A stretch of DNA of 64,000 nt from Terrabacter tumescens (GTDB lineage: Bacteria > Actinomycetota > Actinomycetes > Actinomycetales > Dermatophilaceae), in assembly GCF_014646815.1 (NCBI RefSeq), contig NZ_BMNZ01000009.1, positions 1 to 64,000 of the forward strand, given 5' to 3'. Both the position numbers and the translations under genes were made by a program. Shown here piece by piece: positions 17,779-26,356 of this stretch. Numbering within the stretch: the stretch's first letter is position 1; each line of letters starts with the position of its first letter. The notes under the pieces were generated by a model that saw nothing but the letters and a program-made list of their open reading frames with translations, was not told the DNA's origin and ran no database searches.

Positions 17779-18291
17779 TCAGGTCGGGACGGGCGCCGGC
17801 AGCGCGCGGAGCCACTCAGCGAAGCGCTCGTTGTTGACTGTGGCACGACGACGCTGCCGGACGTGCTCGAGCGCCTCGGCGCCGCTGACGCCGAGGAGGT
17901 CCCGCACGACGAGGCACATCACGAGACCCGACCTGTTGCGTCCGAACGTGCAATGGACCAGGACGTGGCGGCCCTCCCTGACCAGGTCGGCGACGAGATG
18001 GGCGAGCCGGGTGGTGAGGACGGGATCCGGGACGTCCTCGCCGTCGACGAGGGGACACTTGAGGTAGGCGAGACCCTCGATCTCGTCCGACGGAGGGAAT
18101 GCGTCGGCGTCCGCGAGGTCGACGACGGTGTCGATGTGGGCATCTCGGACCCACTCGAAGTCGACCGGGCAACCGCCGTGCCAGAGACCGGGCACCATCT
18201 CGGTCGGTGGGTCCGCCGGGTCGACCCCCTCGAGATCGACGGGGTCGGTGGTCCAGTTGAGGGCGTCAGTCACGCGACGCACGTACCCCAC
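17779..18291 (-). CDS. Dual-specificity/tyrosine phosphatase-like protein
   Basis: A 170-residue protein with the cysteine phosphatase signature VLVHCTFGRNRSG near residue 110 (HCX5R) and the general acid loop Asp in CPLVDGEDVPD. The family hydrolyses phosphotyrosine or other phosphomonoesters through a cysteinyl-phosphate. It converges on the kinase-fold gene at 16817-17710; a functional pair is possible but not shown. Confidence 0.82.
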   Translation of the reverse strand: MGYVRRVTDALNWTTDPVDLEGVDPADPPTEMVPGLWHGGCPVDFEWVRDAHIDTVVDLADADAFPPSDEIEGLAYLKCPLVDGEDVPDPVLTTRLAHLVADLVREGRHVLVHCTFGRNRSGLVMCLVVRDLLGVSGAEALEHVRQRRRATVNNERFAEWLRALPAPVPT

Positions 18292-18342
18292 GCCACGGCC
18301 GGTCCAACGCAGCGCCCGGGTGCCGACGCGGGACTGCGTGAC

Positions 18343-18950
18343 TCATGTCAGCGGCTGGCCACCGGTGACGCCCAGCGCCTCCCCGGTCACATAGCTCGAC
18401 TCCGGCGACGCCAGGAACACGAACGCCGAGGCGCCCTCGGCGGGCTGGCCCCCCGACCCAAGGGCGTCTGCTCGCCGAAGCCCTCGACCTGGTCCTCGCC
18501 CATGGTGGCCGGGATCAGTGGGGTCCAGATGGGGCCGGGTGCCACGGAGTTGACCCGTATGCCGCGCTCGGCGAGCTGCCCCGCAAGTCCCTGCGTGAAC
18601 GCCACGATCCCTGCCTTCGTCGTCGCGTAGTCGAGCAGCTCTGGCGATGGCTGACGCGACTGGATCGATGAGGTGTTGACGATGGTGGCGCCCGCCTTCA
18701 GGTGGGGAAGGGCCTTCTTGCACAGCCAGAACATCGCGTAGAGGTTGGTCTTCATGACACGGTCGAACTGCTCGGTGGTGACGTCGGCGATGCCGCCCGC
18801 TGCGCCATCTGGTAGGCCGCGTTGTCGACGAGGATGTCGATGCCCCCGAGATCGGCGACCGCTCGGTCCACGACCGCCGCACACTGCTCCTCCTCGGTGA
18901 GATCACCAAGGCAGACCACTGCCGCGCGGCCGGCCTCGCGTCGCCCCTCC
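18343..18950 (-). pseudogene. SDR-family oxidoreductase, broken (truncated and twice frameshifted)
   Basis: Pieces of one short-chain dehydrogenase are spread over three minus-strand frames: VVCLGDLTEEEQ to LGGIDILVDNAAYQMAQ (to about 18800), GGIADVTTEQFDRVMKTNLYAMFW through the active site TSSIQ/YATTKAG and SVAPGPIWTPLIPATMGEDQVEGFG (to about 18455), and SAFVFLASPESSYVTGEALGVTGGQ to the stop at 18343. The NAD-binding N-terminus before about 18950 is missing and replaced by an unrelated plus-strand fragment. The frame change near 18455 is at a C run. Clearly non-functional. Confidence 0.85.
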
Positions 18951-18964
18951 CGCCGCGCCCGGAG

Positions 18965-19204
18965 CCGCCGCTGTCCTACCTCAGCGACCTCATCGATGCC
19001 GTCCAGAGTCCGGAGGAGCTCAGTGGTGAGCAGCAGTTCCAGCTGCTCGACCGGCTGGATCCCGCCCTCAGCTCGGCAGACCCCGAGGAGATGCAGGGAG
19101 GCGTCCTCGTCCTGGGGAAGCTGGCGCGGAGGCCTGATCTGAGGGCCGGGGTGGAGCACCGGATCTCGCCCTGCAGGCGGCCTCCGCCCCGGTGGGCGCA
19201 GTAG
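18965..19204 (+). pseudogene. Fragment of an unrecognised gene
   Basis: A plus-strand frame of about 80 codons (SYLSDLIDAVQSPEELSG, then DPEEMQGGVLVLGKLARRPDLRAGVEH) has strong G/C third positions and a helical, acidic composition typical of a real protein, but no start; it abuts the broken SDR directly. It ends at TAG 19202-19204. Probably the remnant of a gene cut by deletion. Confidence 0.45.
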
Positions 19205-19332
19205 CCTCCGCTCCTCCTCCCGGGTCGCGGCCGGGCGTTCCCGCCCGCGACGGTCCGGTTGCGAGAGACGGAGGTGGCGGAACCCCACCTGGGCAGGCTC
19301 TGTCCCCAGCACCGAAGAAGCGCCCGAAGGTG

Positions 19333-19497
19333 ATGACGGGCCTGGCCGTCGTCGGCGCGATCTTCATCGCGCTCATCCTCATCGGCTTCTGCTCCGCCAC
19401 CGGCGACGACACGTACTACTACGGTCTCGGCCTCGTCGTCCCGTCTCCCACCATCGTGTCGAGGATGTGTCATGAGAAGCGTCGAACGCTCACCTGA
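19333..19497 (+). CDS. Small single-pass membrane protein or remnant
   Basis: 54 codons from ATG 19333 encode one hydrophobic helix (TGLAVVGAIFIALILIGFC) and a tail with TYYYG. Upstream in the same frame is a Pro/Gly-rich region without a clear start (PAPKKRPK). It may be the end of a longer lost gene. Its last bases overlap the ATG at 19472. Confidence 0.3.
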   Translation: MTGLAVVGAIFIALILIGFCSATGDDTYYYGLGLVVPSPTIVSRMCHEKRRTLT

Positions 19498-19690
19498 GCA
19501 CGCCAACCCATCAGTCGTCGACCGCTACTTCCGAACGGCGCCGTCACCGAGCCTGGACGAGATCAGGGATGCCGTGTGGAACGATGCCGGTCCGGCCGGG
19601 GCCCCCGCAGCAGCAGCTGCGGCGACCGGCGCACTCGTGGAGCAGTACCGGCTCTACGTCGAGATGGCTGACCGGATCAGTGCCCGGCGA
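19472..19690 (+). pseudogene. N-terminal fragment, possibly RipA-like octameric membrane protein family
   Basis: From ATG 19472 the frame reads an ordinary N-terminus and then LVEQYRLYVEMADRISARRG, a segment I associate with the RipA-like family just before its first membrane helix. Coding similarity ends at about 19690, exactly where the opposite-strand SDR fragment ends, so the remaining helices are lost. Assignment is from one short peptide. Confidence 0.4.
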
Positions 19691-19872
19691 GGGCGGTCTC
19701 CTCGATGGTCTCGGGCCGGTTCATGACGGACCGACCTTCTCTCGTGCTCCGTCCCGTCCCATACACCGTAGCTCCGCGGGCACCGAGCTCGATGGCGATC
19801 GCGCGCCCGGCTCCTCGCGTCGCGCCGGCCACCACGGCGACGCGCCCTGTCAGGTCGTTGTGTCCCTCCATC
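19677..19872 (-). pseudogene. N-terminal fragment of a second SDR oxidoreductase
   Basis: From ATG 19872 the frame encodes the Rossmann start of a short-chain dehydrogenase (LTGRVAVVAGATRGAGRAIAIELGARGATVYGTGRS, nucleotide-binding GxxxGxG) and then RPETIEETA, after which it stops at 19677. Only about 60 of some 290 residues remain. A TetR-like operator sits nine bases upstream of the start. The cut meets the plus-strand fragment ending near 19690, marking a deletion junction. Confidence 0.75.
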
Positions 19873-19880
19873 CGCAAGAC

Positions 19881-19900
19881 ATAAACGAATGTGCGTTTAT
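19881..19900. promoter_or_regulatory. Orphan TetR-type operator
   Basis: A 20-bp sequence with perfect seven-base arms, ATAAACG and CGTTTAT, spaced by AATGTG, just upstream of the truncated SDR start at 19872. The AT-rich core stands out from the high-GC background and has the shape of TetR-family operators. No TetR gene remains nearby. Confidence 0.55.
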
Positions 19901-19920
19901 ATTGCAACGAGGATGGCGGT

Positions 19921-19981
19921 GGGACGCCGTCGCCTGCGAGCCGCCTCGTTCCTCGGCGCCTCGCTGGCTCCTCCCAAATCC
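19921..19981. other. tRNA-Ser-linked stem-loop element, copy 2
   Basis: Plus-strand order: GGGACGCCGTCG (19921-19932), stem GCGAGCCGCC (19936-19945), loop TCGTTCCTC (19946-19954), stem GGCGCCTCGC (19955-19964), then GGCTCCTCCCAAATCC. Nine of ten stem positions pair. It is 14 bases from the terminator of tRNA-Ser(CGA). Loop and flanks match copies at 4856 and 53511 while the stem does not. Confidence 0.6.
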
Positions 19982-19995
19982 CTCGGCTCTCGATA

Positions 19996-20042
19996 GAACG
20001 ACGAAGGACCCGACGGTGAAGCATGTCGGGTCCTTCGTCGTT
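19996..20042 (-). terminator. Terminator hairpin of tRNA-Ser(CGA)
   Basis: Arms AACGACGAAGGACCCGAC and GTCGGGTCCTTCGTCGTT pair perfectly over 18 bp with a ten-base loop, adjoining the tRNA 3' end. Confidence 0.8.
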
Positions 20043-20043
20043 T

Positions 20044-20133
20044 TGGCGGTGGCGGTGGGATTTGAACCCACGGTGGAGTTACCCCCACACACGCTTTCGA
20101 GGCGTGCTCCTTAGGCCGCTCGGACACGCCACC
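20044..20133 (-). tRNA. tRNA-Ser(CGA)
   Basis: 90 nt including encoded CCA. Acceptor GGTGGCG pairs with CGCCACC, anticodon loop CTCGAAA (anticodon CGA, reading UCG), long variable arm, and T-arm GTGGGTTCAAATCCCAC. Confidence 0.97.
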
Positions 20134-20143
20134 GGGAGAGACC

Positions 20144-20662
20144 TTACCGGAGCCTGCGGCCCTCGAAGAAATCGACCAGCAGGGCCGCCGACTCCTCGGC
20201 CCGGACGCCCCCGACGACGTCCACGGCGTGCGTGGCGAGCGGGTCCCGGGTCAGGTCCCAGACCGACCCGCACGCCCCCGCTTTGGGGTCCCAGGCCCCG
20301 AACACGATCCGCTCGACCCGCGCCGCCATCGCCGCGCCGGCGCACATGACGCACGGCTCGAGCGTCACGACGAGCGTGCAGCCGTCGAGCCTCCACGAGC
20401 CCACCGCCGCAGCCGCCTCGCGCAGCGCGACGACCTCGGCGTGGCCCGTCGGGTCGCCGAGCTCCTCCCGGACGTTGCGCCCCCGGCCGATCACCGCCCC
20501 GTCGGGGTCGACGACGAGCGCGCCGACGGGCACGTCCTGGGCTCCAGCGGTCGCGGCGGCCAGGTCGAGCGCCTGGCCCAGCCACGCGGCATACGTCTCG
20601 GGTGCAGGGACGGAGCCCTTGCCGGGGGTCTCGGATCTCTTCGCCACGCGATAAGTTTCCAC
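20144..20662 (-). CDS. tadA: tRNA adenosine(34) deaminase
   Basis: A 172-residue zinc deaminase that converts A34 to inosine in tRNA-Arg(ACG), the substrate tRNA encoded at 50335-50407. The catalytic HAE is at residues 74-76 and the zinc ligands PCVMC at 103-107, in the order of the family. The C-terminus ([12 protein letters not shown]) corresponds to the TadA tail. The ATG at 20662 leaves only two bases to the divergent upp start; GTG 20647 (VAKRSETPG) is a plausible alternative. Confidence 0.93.
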   Translation of the reverse strand: METYRVAKRSETPGKGSVPAPETYAAWLGQALDLAAATAGAQDVPVGALVVDPDGAVIGRGRNVREELGDPTGHAEVVALREAAAAVGSWRLDGCTLVVTLEPCVMCAGAAMAARVERIVFGAWDPKAGACGSVWDLTRDPLATHAVDVVGGVRAEESAALLVDFFEGRRLR

Positions 20663-20664
20663 CC

Positions 20665-21303
20665 ATGGACGTCCATGTCGCAGACCACCCGCTCATCGCC
20701 CACAAGCTGACCTACCTGCGCGACAAGCGGACCGACAGCCCCACCTTCCGACGCCTCGCCGAGGAGCTGGTCACGCTCCTCGCCTACGAGGCCACGCGCG
20801 ACGTCCGCGTCGAGCCGTTCGACATCGAGACGCCGGTCTCGCCGACCACGGGCATCAAGCTGTCCAACCCCAAGCCGATCATCGTGCCGATCCTGCGCGC
20901 CGGCCTCGGCATGCTCGACGGCATGGTCAAGCTCCTGCCGAGCGCCGAGGTGGGCTTCCTCGGCATGATCCGCAACGAGGAGACGCTCGAGGTCTCGACC
21001 TACGCCAACCGGCTGCCCGACGACCTCACCGGGCGCCAGGTCTTCATCCTCGACCCGATGCTCGCCACGGGCGGCACGCTGGTCATGGCAATCGACTACC
21101 TCACCGCCAAGGGCGCCCGCGACATCACCGCCGTGTGCCTGCTCGCCGCGCCCGAGGGCATCAAGCACCTCGAGGACGAGCTCTCCGACAGCGACATCCC
21201 GGTCAAGGTCGTGCTCGGCACCATCGACGAGAAGCTCAACGAGAAGGGCTACATCGTCCCGGGGCTGGGCGACGCGGGCGACCGCCTCTACGGCGTCGTC
21301 TGA
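20665..21303 (+). CDS. upp: Uracil phosphoribosyltransferase
   Basis: A 212-residue salvage enzyme making UMP from uracil and PRPP. The PRPP-binding loop [14 protein letters not shown] (near residue 130) and the uracil-binding C-terminus [15 protein letters not shown] are intact, and length matches the family. Divergent from tadA with almost no intergenic DNA, so their promoters must overlap the partner's coding sequence or the transcripts are leaderless. Confidence 0.96.
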   Translation: MDVHVADHPLIAHKLTYLRDKRTDSPTFRRLAEELVTLLAYEATRDVRVEPFDIETPVSPTTGIKLSNPKPIIVPILRAGLGMLDGMVKLLPSAEVGFLGMIRNEETLEVSTYANRLPDDLTGRQVFILDPMLATGGTLVMAIDYLTAKGARDITAVCLLAAPEGIKHLEDELSDSDIPVKVVLGTIDEKLNEKGYIVPGLGDAGDRLYGVV

Positions 21304-21330
21304 GCCGCCCTCCTTGCGTATGCCGTGTGC

Positions 21331-22320
21331 TCAGGGCAGCGCGTCGCCCCACTCGGCGTCGCGCGCCCTCCGGTAGCGCTCCCCCGCCTTCTTCGAGACG
21401 ACCTCGCGGCCTGCGGTGCCGTCGGGCCGGCACACCTGGAACTCGACGAAGCCCTTGCGCTTCAACGGGTGCCGCAGGATGCGCCCTGAATTCGCCTCTG
21501 CCGTCAGGGTTTCGGCAACTTCCGGAGCTGCGGCCGCGATCCACGAGAACTTCTCGTCCTCGTAGGACAACTCGGCGCCCTTGAGCCGGCGATGCTCGGC
21601 ACTACGGTTGACGCGGGCGGCGAAGTGGCACCAGTCTCCCTGCGCGAGAGGGCATTCGGCGGCGTGAGGACACGGCCCGAGCAGAGTCCAGCCGGCGGCG
21701 AGGAGAGCCGAGCGCACGCGCAGCACCCGGGCGTAGCCGTCGGGCGTGCCGGGCTCCACGACGACGACGGAGCGCCCCCGCCTCATCGCGTCGACCAGGA
21801 GGGCGTCCTGCTGCCGCTCTTCGAGCTCGCTGAGGACGTACGACACGGTCACGAGGTCGGCCTCGAGCTCGGGCCACGCGCCGGCCCGAGCCTGCCGGAA
21901 CGTCGCTGCCGCCAGGATCGGCGAGGGGGCGTCGGCGACGAGGTCGCGCCCCAGGGCCAAGGCGTCCTCGACCTGGTCGAGGACGGTCACCGACTCGAGC
22001 GTGTCGAAGGCCTCGGCTGCCGCCCATGCGGCGGCACCCGTGCCACCGCCGAGGTCGAGCAGCGAGCGGGGCCGCAGCCCACGGGCGGCGACCTCGCCGA
22101 GCACGCGCGACAGGGCGGCATGCGTCGCCGGCATCCGGTAGGTGGCGTAGGCCGCGACGTGCACCCGGGAGGCGAGGATCGGCGCCGAGGCGGGTGCGAC
22201 CGAGCGGTAGCGGGCCACGAGCGCCTCGGTGGCACGGGTCAGCTCGCGCTCGTCGACCGCACCCACCGCGCGCCGCAGGGCGGTGCGCAGCGCGGCGGCA
22301 TACTCTGGGGTTCGCGACAC
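21331..22320 (-). CDS. Rsm22-like small-ribosomal-subunit methyltransferase
   Basis: A 329-residue protein with an AdoMet-binding domain (LLDLGGGTGAAAWAA near residue 92; SYVLSEL) and the Cys-containing segment PCPHAAECPL...GDWCHFAARV that is diagnostic for the Rsm22 family, whose mitochondrial member carries an Fe-S cluster and is needed for small-subunit assembly. The bacterial role is inferred. Start ATG 22320. Confidence 0.82.
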   Translation of the reverse strand: MSRTPEYAAALRTALRRAVGAVDERELTRATEALVARYRSVAPASAPILASRVHVAAYATYRMPATHAALSRVLGEVAARGLRPRSLLDLGGGTGAAAWAAAEAFDTLESVTVLDQVEDALALGRDLVADAPSPILAAATFRQARAGAWPELEADLVTVSYVLSELEERQQDALLVDAMRRGRSVVVVEPGTPDGYARVLRVRSALLAAGWTLLGPCPHAAECPLAQGDWCHFAARVNRSAEHRRLKGAELSYEDEKFSWIAAAAPEVAETLTAEANSGRILRHPLKRKGFVEFQVCRPDGTAGREVVSKKAGERYRRARDAEWGDALP

Positions 22321-22483
22321 GCGAGGAGGATAGCGGCGCGCCGTCCGGTGGGCTCAGGACCCGACCGACACGCGGGGCACGGTGACACACCACACCAGCC
22401 CCGTACGGCACACTGTTCACACCCCTGTGCCGTGGGGCTGTCAGGGCAGCCTGCGCCACCTTCCCTCCAAGGAGCGACCCACC

Positions 22484-22654
22484 ATGGGCCCCAAGGCCAA
22501 GAAGATCATCCTGATCATCGTGCTGGCGTTCTTCGTCTATGCCGTCTTCACCTCCCCTGACAAGGCGGCCGACATCGTCACCAACATCTGGGGCGTCCTC
22601 GTCGACGGCTTCAACGCGATCCTCAGGTTCTTCAGCTCCCTGCTCAACCGCTGA
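22484..22654 (+). CDS. Small membrane protein (56 aa)
   Basis: A 56-residue protein with a basic start (GPKAKK), one hydrophobic helix (residues about 7-21, IILIIVLAFFVYAVF) and an amphipathic second half (IWGVLVDGFNAILRFFSSLL). The ATG at 22484 is preceded by AAGGAGCG. It lies 18 bases upstream of the PH-domain gene and is probably co-transcribed with it. No known function. Confidence 0.7.
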   Translation: MGPKAKKIILIIVLAFFVYAVFTSPDKAADIVTNIWGVLVDGFNAILRFFSSLLNR

Positions 22655-22672
22655 TGCGAGCAGACTGAGGTC

Positions 22673-23470
22673 ATGGCCTTCCTGCGGAGCTCCGACGTCC
22701 CGGCGGGACTCGCTCCGATCCTGCTGCCCGGCGAGCGGCTCGTGACCGCCGTGCGCGCGCACTGGGCCAAGCTGGCCGAGCCGGTCGCGACGACCACGCT
22801 CGGCCTCGCCCTCGCCGTCTGGGTCGACTCCAACGTCACGAAGTCCACCCAGGCCGTCGGCACGATCTTCTGGTGGGTCTTCATCGCGCTGCTCGTCCGG
22901 CTCCTGTGGTGCCTGCTCGACTGGAGCCACAACTGGTTCGTGGCCACCGACAAGCGGCTGCTGCTGCGCTACGGCCTCATCACCCACAAGGTCGCGATGA
23001 TGCCTCTGCTCAAGGTCACCGACATGAGCTACGTCCGCTCCATCCCCGGACAGTTCCTCGGCTTCGGCAAGTTCGTCCTCGAGAGCGCCGGCCAGGACCA
23101 AGCCCTCCGCGAGGTCAAGTGGGTGCCCAACCCCGACCAGACCTACCGCGACATCTGCGCCGAGATCTTCCACATCGCCCCTCCCCCCGGCGACGAGGAC
23201 TTCGAGGAGATCGCGGAGCTGCCCGACGAGCCGGGTCCGTTCGGTGGCCCGCCCACGCCCGGCAGCCCGGAGGCACCCGGGGGCAACACGGCATACCCCG
23301 ACGTGCACCGCACCCACAACCCCATCCAGGACCGCCTCGACTCCTACTCGCGCGCCGTGCCGATCCACCGGCCGAGCGACCGGCCCGAGACCGTCTACGA
23401 GAGCGATGACCTCAAGCGCCGCAGGCGCGGCGCCGACACCGGGCCGATCTGGCCGCGCTCCGACGACTGA
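22673..23470 (+). CDS. Membrane-associated PH-domain protein
   Basis: A 265-residue protein: two hydrophobic segments (about 38-53 and 64-83) then a bacterial PH-like domain (FVATDKRLLLRYGLITHKVAMMPLLKVTDMSYVRSIPGQFLGFGKFVLES). Residues after about 165 are disordered, acidic then Arg-rich, ending DLKRRRRGADTGPIWPR. Function unknown; the domain is common in actinobacterial membrane proteins. Confidence 0.8.
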   Translation: MAFLRSSDVPAGLAPILLPGERLVTAVRAHWAKLAEPVATTTLGLALAVWVDSNVTKSTQAVGTIFWWVFIALLVRLLWCLLDWSHNWFVATDKRLLLRYGLITHKVAMMPLLKVTDMSYVRSIPGQFLGFGKFVLESAGQDQALREVKWVPNPDQTYRDICAEIFHIAPPPGDEDFEEIAELPDEPGPFGGPPTPGSPEAPGGNTAYPDVHRTHNPIQDRLDSYSRAVPIHRPSDRPETVYESDDLKRRRRGADTGPIWPRSDD

Positions 23471-23669
23471 CGACCCCTGCCGACTGCCCGAATTGCGCGA
23501 CGTGTCCCGTGGCGACGCGGTGACCGCGAGACGGGCGTTCGGGGTACCAACCGGTAGCCGCGACATCCGTCGACGGCACGTGGCCGACGGCGGCCGGCAG
23601 GACTCGCCGCCGGGCGCGCTCACCGATAGTTTGTGATGATTCCCGTCACCGACCTGCTCGGAGGTCAGC

Positions 23670-25169
23670 ATGAGTGTCTTTCGCACCAAGTCGATCGAGG
23701 CGTCGATGGCCTCGGCCGAGGACGCCGACCATCAGCTGAAGAGGACCCTCAGCGCGCTCGACCTCACGGTCTTCGGCATCGGCGTCATCATCGGCGCCGG
23801 TATCTTCACGTTGACCGGACGAGCGGCGAAGGACTACGCCGGGCCCTCGATCGCGCTGTCGTTCGTCGTCGGCGCCATCGTCTGCGGTCTCGCGGCGGTC
23901 TGCTACGCGGAGTTCGCCTCGACGGTGCCCATCTCGGGCTCGGCCTACACCTTCTCCTACGCGACGCTCGGCGAGCTCGTCGCGTGGATCATCGGCTGGG
24001 ACCTGCTGCTCGAGCTCATGCTCGGTGCGAGCGTGGTCGCCCAGGGGTGGTCGCAGTACTTCGTGACGTTGCTGGGCCAAGTCGGCATCACCTGGCCCGA
24101 CTCACTCGGGCCGGGGTCACACTTCGACCTGCCGGCCTTCCTGCTCATCGCCGCGCTGACGCTGCTCATCGCCAAGGGCATCAAGGAGTCGATGCGCGTC
24201 AACCTCGTGCTCGTCGGCGTCAAGCTCTTCATCGTCCTCTTCGTCATCTTCGCGGGCATCCAGTTCATCAACCGCGACAACTGGTCCCCGTTCATCCCGC
24301 CGAGCCAGCCCGGCAAGGCGGCCGAGGGCCTGACGACCCCGCTGCTCCAGGTGCTCACCGGCATGACCCCCGCGACGTACGGCGTCATGGGCATCATGGC
24401 CGGCGCAGCCATCGTCTTCTTCGCCTACATCGGGTTCGACGTCGTCGCGACGACGGCCGAGGAGGCCAAGAACCCGCAGCGTGACCTACCCCGCGGCATC
24501 ATCGGCTCGCTCGTCGTCTGCACCGTCCTCTACGTCGCGGTCACGCTCGTCATCACGGGCATGCAGAACTACAAGGAGATCGACCCCAAGGCGGCCCTCG
24601 CGACCGCCTTCACCAACGTCGGCAGGGACGGCTTCGCGACCCTCATCTCCGCGGGTGCGGTCGCCGGTCTCACGACGGTCGTCATGACGCTCATCATCGG
24701 CGCCACGCGCGTCACGTTCGCCATGAGCCGCGACCACCTCATCCCCGCGAGCCTCGGCCGCACGAACCCCAAGACGGGCACGCCGGTCAAGCTGACGCTC
24801 ATCATCGGCGCCGTCGTCGCCCTCATCGCCTCGCTCACGCCCATCGGCAAGCTCGAGGAGATGGTCAACATCGGCACCCTGACGGCGTTCATGCTCGTCT
24901 CACTCGCCGTGCCGATCCTGCGCAAGCGCCGCCCCGACCTCAAGCGCTCCTTCCGCGTCCCGGGCAACCCGGTCGTGCCGTGGCTGTCCGCGCTCGCCTG
25001 CTTCTACCTCGTGCTCAACCTCTCGATCGAGACGTGGATCCGTTTCGTCGTCTGGATGGCGCTCGGCTTCCTCATCTACTTCACCTACTCGCGCCACCAC
25101 AGCAAGCTGGCGACGGGCGAGGAGGAGGAAGGCAGCCGCAAGGCCCCCGAGGTCGTCAGCGAGCACTGA
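23670..25169 (+). CDS. APC-family amino acid permease
   Basis: A 499-residue permease with about 12 membrane segments, related to the cationic amino acid transporter branch (YfnA-like). The substrate-contacting unwound TM1 motif IGVIIGAGIFTLTG is near residue 38, and AYIGFDVVATTAEEAKNPQRDLPRGIIGS in TM6 and its loop is the family signature. The C-terminal tail after about 470 is charged and cytoplasmic. ATG 23670 has a GGAGG site. It ends 18 bases before the first hairpin at 25188. Confidence 0.9.
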   Translation: MSVFRTKSIEASMASAEDADHQLKRTLSALDLTVFGIGVIIGAGIFTLTGRAAKDYAGPSIALSFVVGAIVCGLAAVCYAEFASTVPISGSAYTFSYATLGELVAWIIGWDLLLELMLGASVVAQGWSQYFVTLLGQVGITWPDSLGPGSHFDLPAFLLIAALTLLIAKGIKESMRVNLVLVGVKLFIVLFVIFAGIQFINRDNWSPFIPPSQPGKAAEGLTTPLLQVLTGMTPATYGVMGIMAGAAIVFFAYIGFDVVATTAEEAKNPQRDLPRGIIGSLVVCTVLYVAVTLVITGMQNYKEIDPKAALATAFTNVGRDGFATLISAGAVAGLTTVVMTLIIGATRVTFAMSRDHLIPASLGRTNPKTGTPVKLTLIIGAVVALIASLTPIGKLEEMVNIGTLTAFMLVSLAVPILRKRRPDLKRSFRVPGNPVVPWLSALACFYLVLNLSIETWIRFVVWMALGFLIYFTYSRHHSKLATGEEEEGSRKAPEVVSEH

Positions 25170-25187
25170 CCCCACCCCGCTTGACCA

Positions 25188-25257
25188 CCGAACGCGGCGT
25201 TCGGTCTCGAACTCAGTGTTCTAACAGAGCTTTCGAGACCGAACGCCGCGTTCGGTT
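25188..25257. repeat. 70-nt nested palindrome, left copy
   Basis: Two 25-nt arms (25188-25212 and 25233-25257) pair perfectly; each arm contains its own palindrome ACCGAACGCGGCGTTCGGT with a one-base centre, so the DNA can form one long or two short hairpins. The loop contains CTCAGTGTTCTAACAG. A homologous 70-nt unit lies at 26260. It could act as a terminator for the permease but has no T tract. Confidence 0.85.
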
Positions 25258-25322
25258 CGTCGTTCTGGGGCTTATCCACAGGCTGTCCCCGGCCCGCTGA
25301 CGTATGCCGTCACGATGGCCCC

Positions 25323-26243
25323 ATGGATCTGCACCGTCTCGCGCCTTCCGGCGTCTTCTCTGCATCCGCTGCCCGTGCCAGTGGCATCAGTGGCGCACTG
25401 CTGAGGAGCCTGGTGGCACGCGGTCAGTGCCATCCGCTGCACCGCGGCTGGTACTCCGTGCAGCGTCCGACGAGCGACAAGCACCGGCATCGCCTGCGGG
25501 TCGTCGCGCTGCTCGAGGAGTACGAAGGCCGGGTCATGGCCTCGCACTGCTCGGCCCTGGCACTTCTCGACCTGCCGGACGAGGACATCGACTGGGGCAC
25601 GGTGCACCTCATGTGGCGGGACGCCGAGCTGCCGTTCAGGGCTTTCAGCAGGGTGCACATCCACGAGCGCGTCGAGCACCCTGCCCTCCGGCACGGGGCC
25701 GAGACCGTCGATCTGGGGTTGGCCGCCGTTCAGGTGGGGCTTCGCAGCCAGACCGGCATGCTGGTCGTCGCCGACCACTGTCTGCGCGTCGGACTGACCA
25801 CACCGGAGTCCCTCGCCGCCGCGGCACGGAGCCTGGGCGGTCAACGCGGTGTCACTCGGGCGAAGGCCGCGATCCCGTGGTGCGACGGTCGCCACGAGAC
25901 TCCCGGCGAGACCCTCACGGCCCACGTGCTCCGCGGCCTCGGCTACGCCTTCACGCCCCAGTTCGAGGTGGTCCGCAGTGAGCGCCCCGGACGGGTCTTC
26001 CACGCCGACTTCCGCATCGAGGACAGCCTCGTCCTCGTCGAGTTCGACGGCAAGGTGAAGTACGACCCGTTGTCGAACCCCGATGCCGCCCGGGCGAACT
26101 TCGAAGAGAAGCTGCGCGAGGACGAGCTCCGTCGGCTCGGCTTCGTCGTGGTGCGCCTCACTCGCGCAGACCTGGCCCGCCCCGCCCTCGTGCGCGCGCG
26201 TGTCGAGGCCGCCCTCGCGGACTCCCGCCGCTTCACCGGCTGA
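25323..26243 (+). CDS. AbiEi-type N-terminal domain with DUF559/Vsr-like nuclease C-terminus
   Basis: A 306-residue protein. The N-terminal 60-70 residues (VFSASAARASGISGALLRSLVARGQCHPLHRGWYSV) match the winged-helix domain of AbiEi-type antitoxins. The C-terminal 100 residues resemble DUF559/very-short-patch-repair endonucleases: an ETLT start, FHADFRIEDSLVLVEFDGKVKY (Asp and Glu-Phe-Asp-Gly-Lys) and LREDELRRLGFVVVRLTRADL. No AbiEii toxin is adjacent. Such orphan proteins are abundant in actinobacteria without an assigned role. It is enclosed by two homologous 70-nt palindromes (25188 and 26260). A GTATGCCG octamer lies 20 bases upstream. Confidence 0.8.
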   Translation: MDLHRLAPSGVFSASAARASGISGALLRSLVARGQCHPLHRGWYSVQRPTSDKHRHRLRVVALLEEYEGRVMASHCSALALLDLPDEDIDWGTVHLMWRDAELPFRAFSRVHIHERVEHPALRHGAETVDLGLAAVQVGLRSQTGMLVVADHCLRVGLTTPESLAAAARSLGGQRGVTRAKAAIPWCDGRHETPGETLTAHVLRGLGYAFTPQFEVVRSERPGRVFHADFRIEDSLVLVEFDGKVKYDPLSNPDAARANFEEKLREDELRRLGFVVVRLTRADLARPALVRARVEAALADSRRFTG

Positions 26244-26259
26244 CAACCCCCACCTCCCG

Positions 26260-26329
26260 ACCGAACGCAGCGTTCGGTCTCGAACTCAGTGCTCTAACAG
26301 TGAGTTCGAGATCGAACGCTGCGTTCGGT
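26260..26329. repeat. 70-nt nested palindrome, right copy
   Basis: Same length and design as the unit at 25188, with arm palindromes ACCGAACGCAGCGTTCGGT and (one mismatch) TCGAACGCTGCGTTCGGT. The central G-C pair of the left unit is A-T here, a compensatory change, and one C is T, giving G-U. It lies between the stop of the AbiEi/Vsr-like gene and the convergent end of pntB, so it may also serve as a bidirectional terminator. Confidence 0.85.
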
Positions 26330-26356
26330 GGGGCAAGCGGGTGGGGCCGGGGTGGG

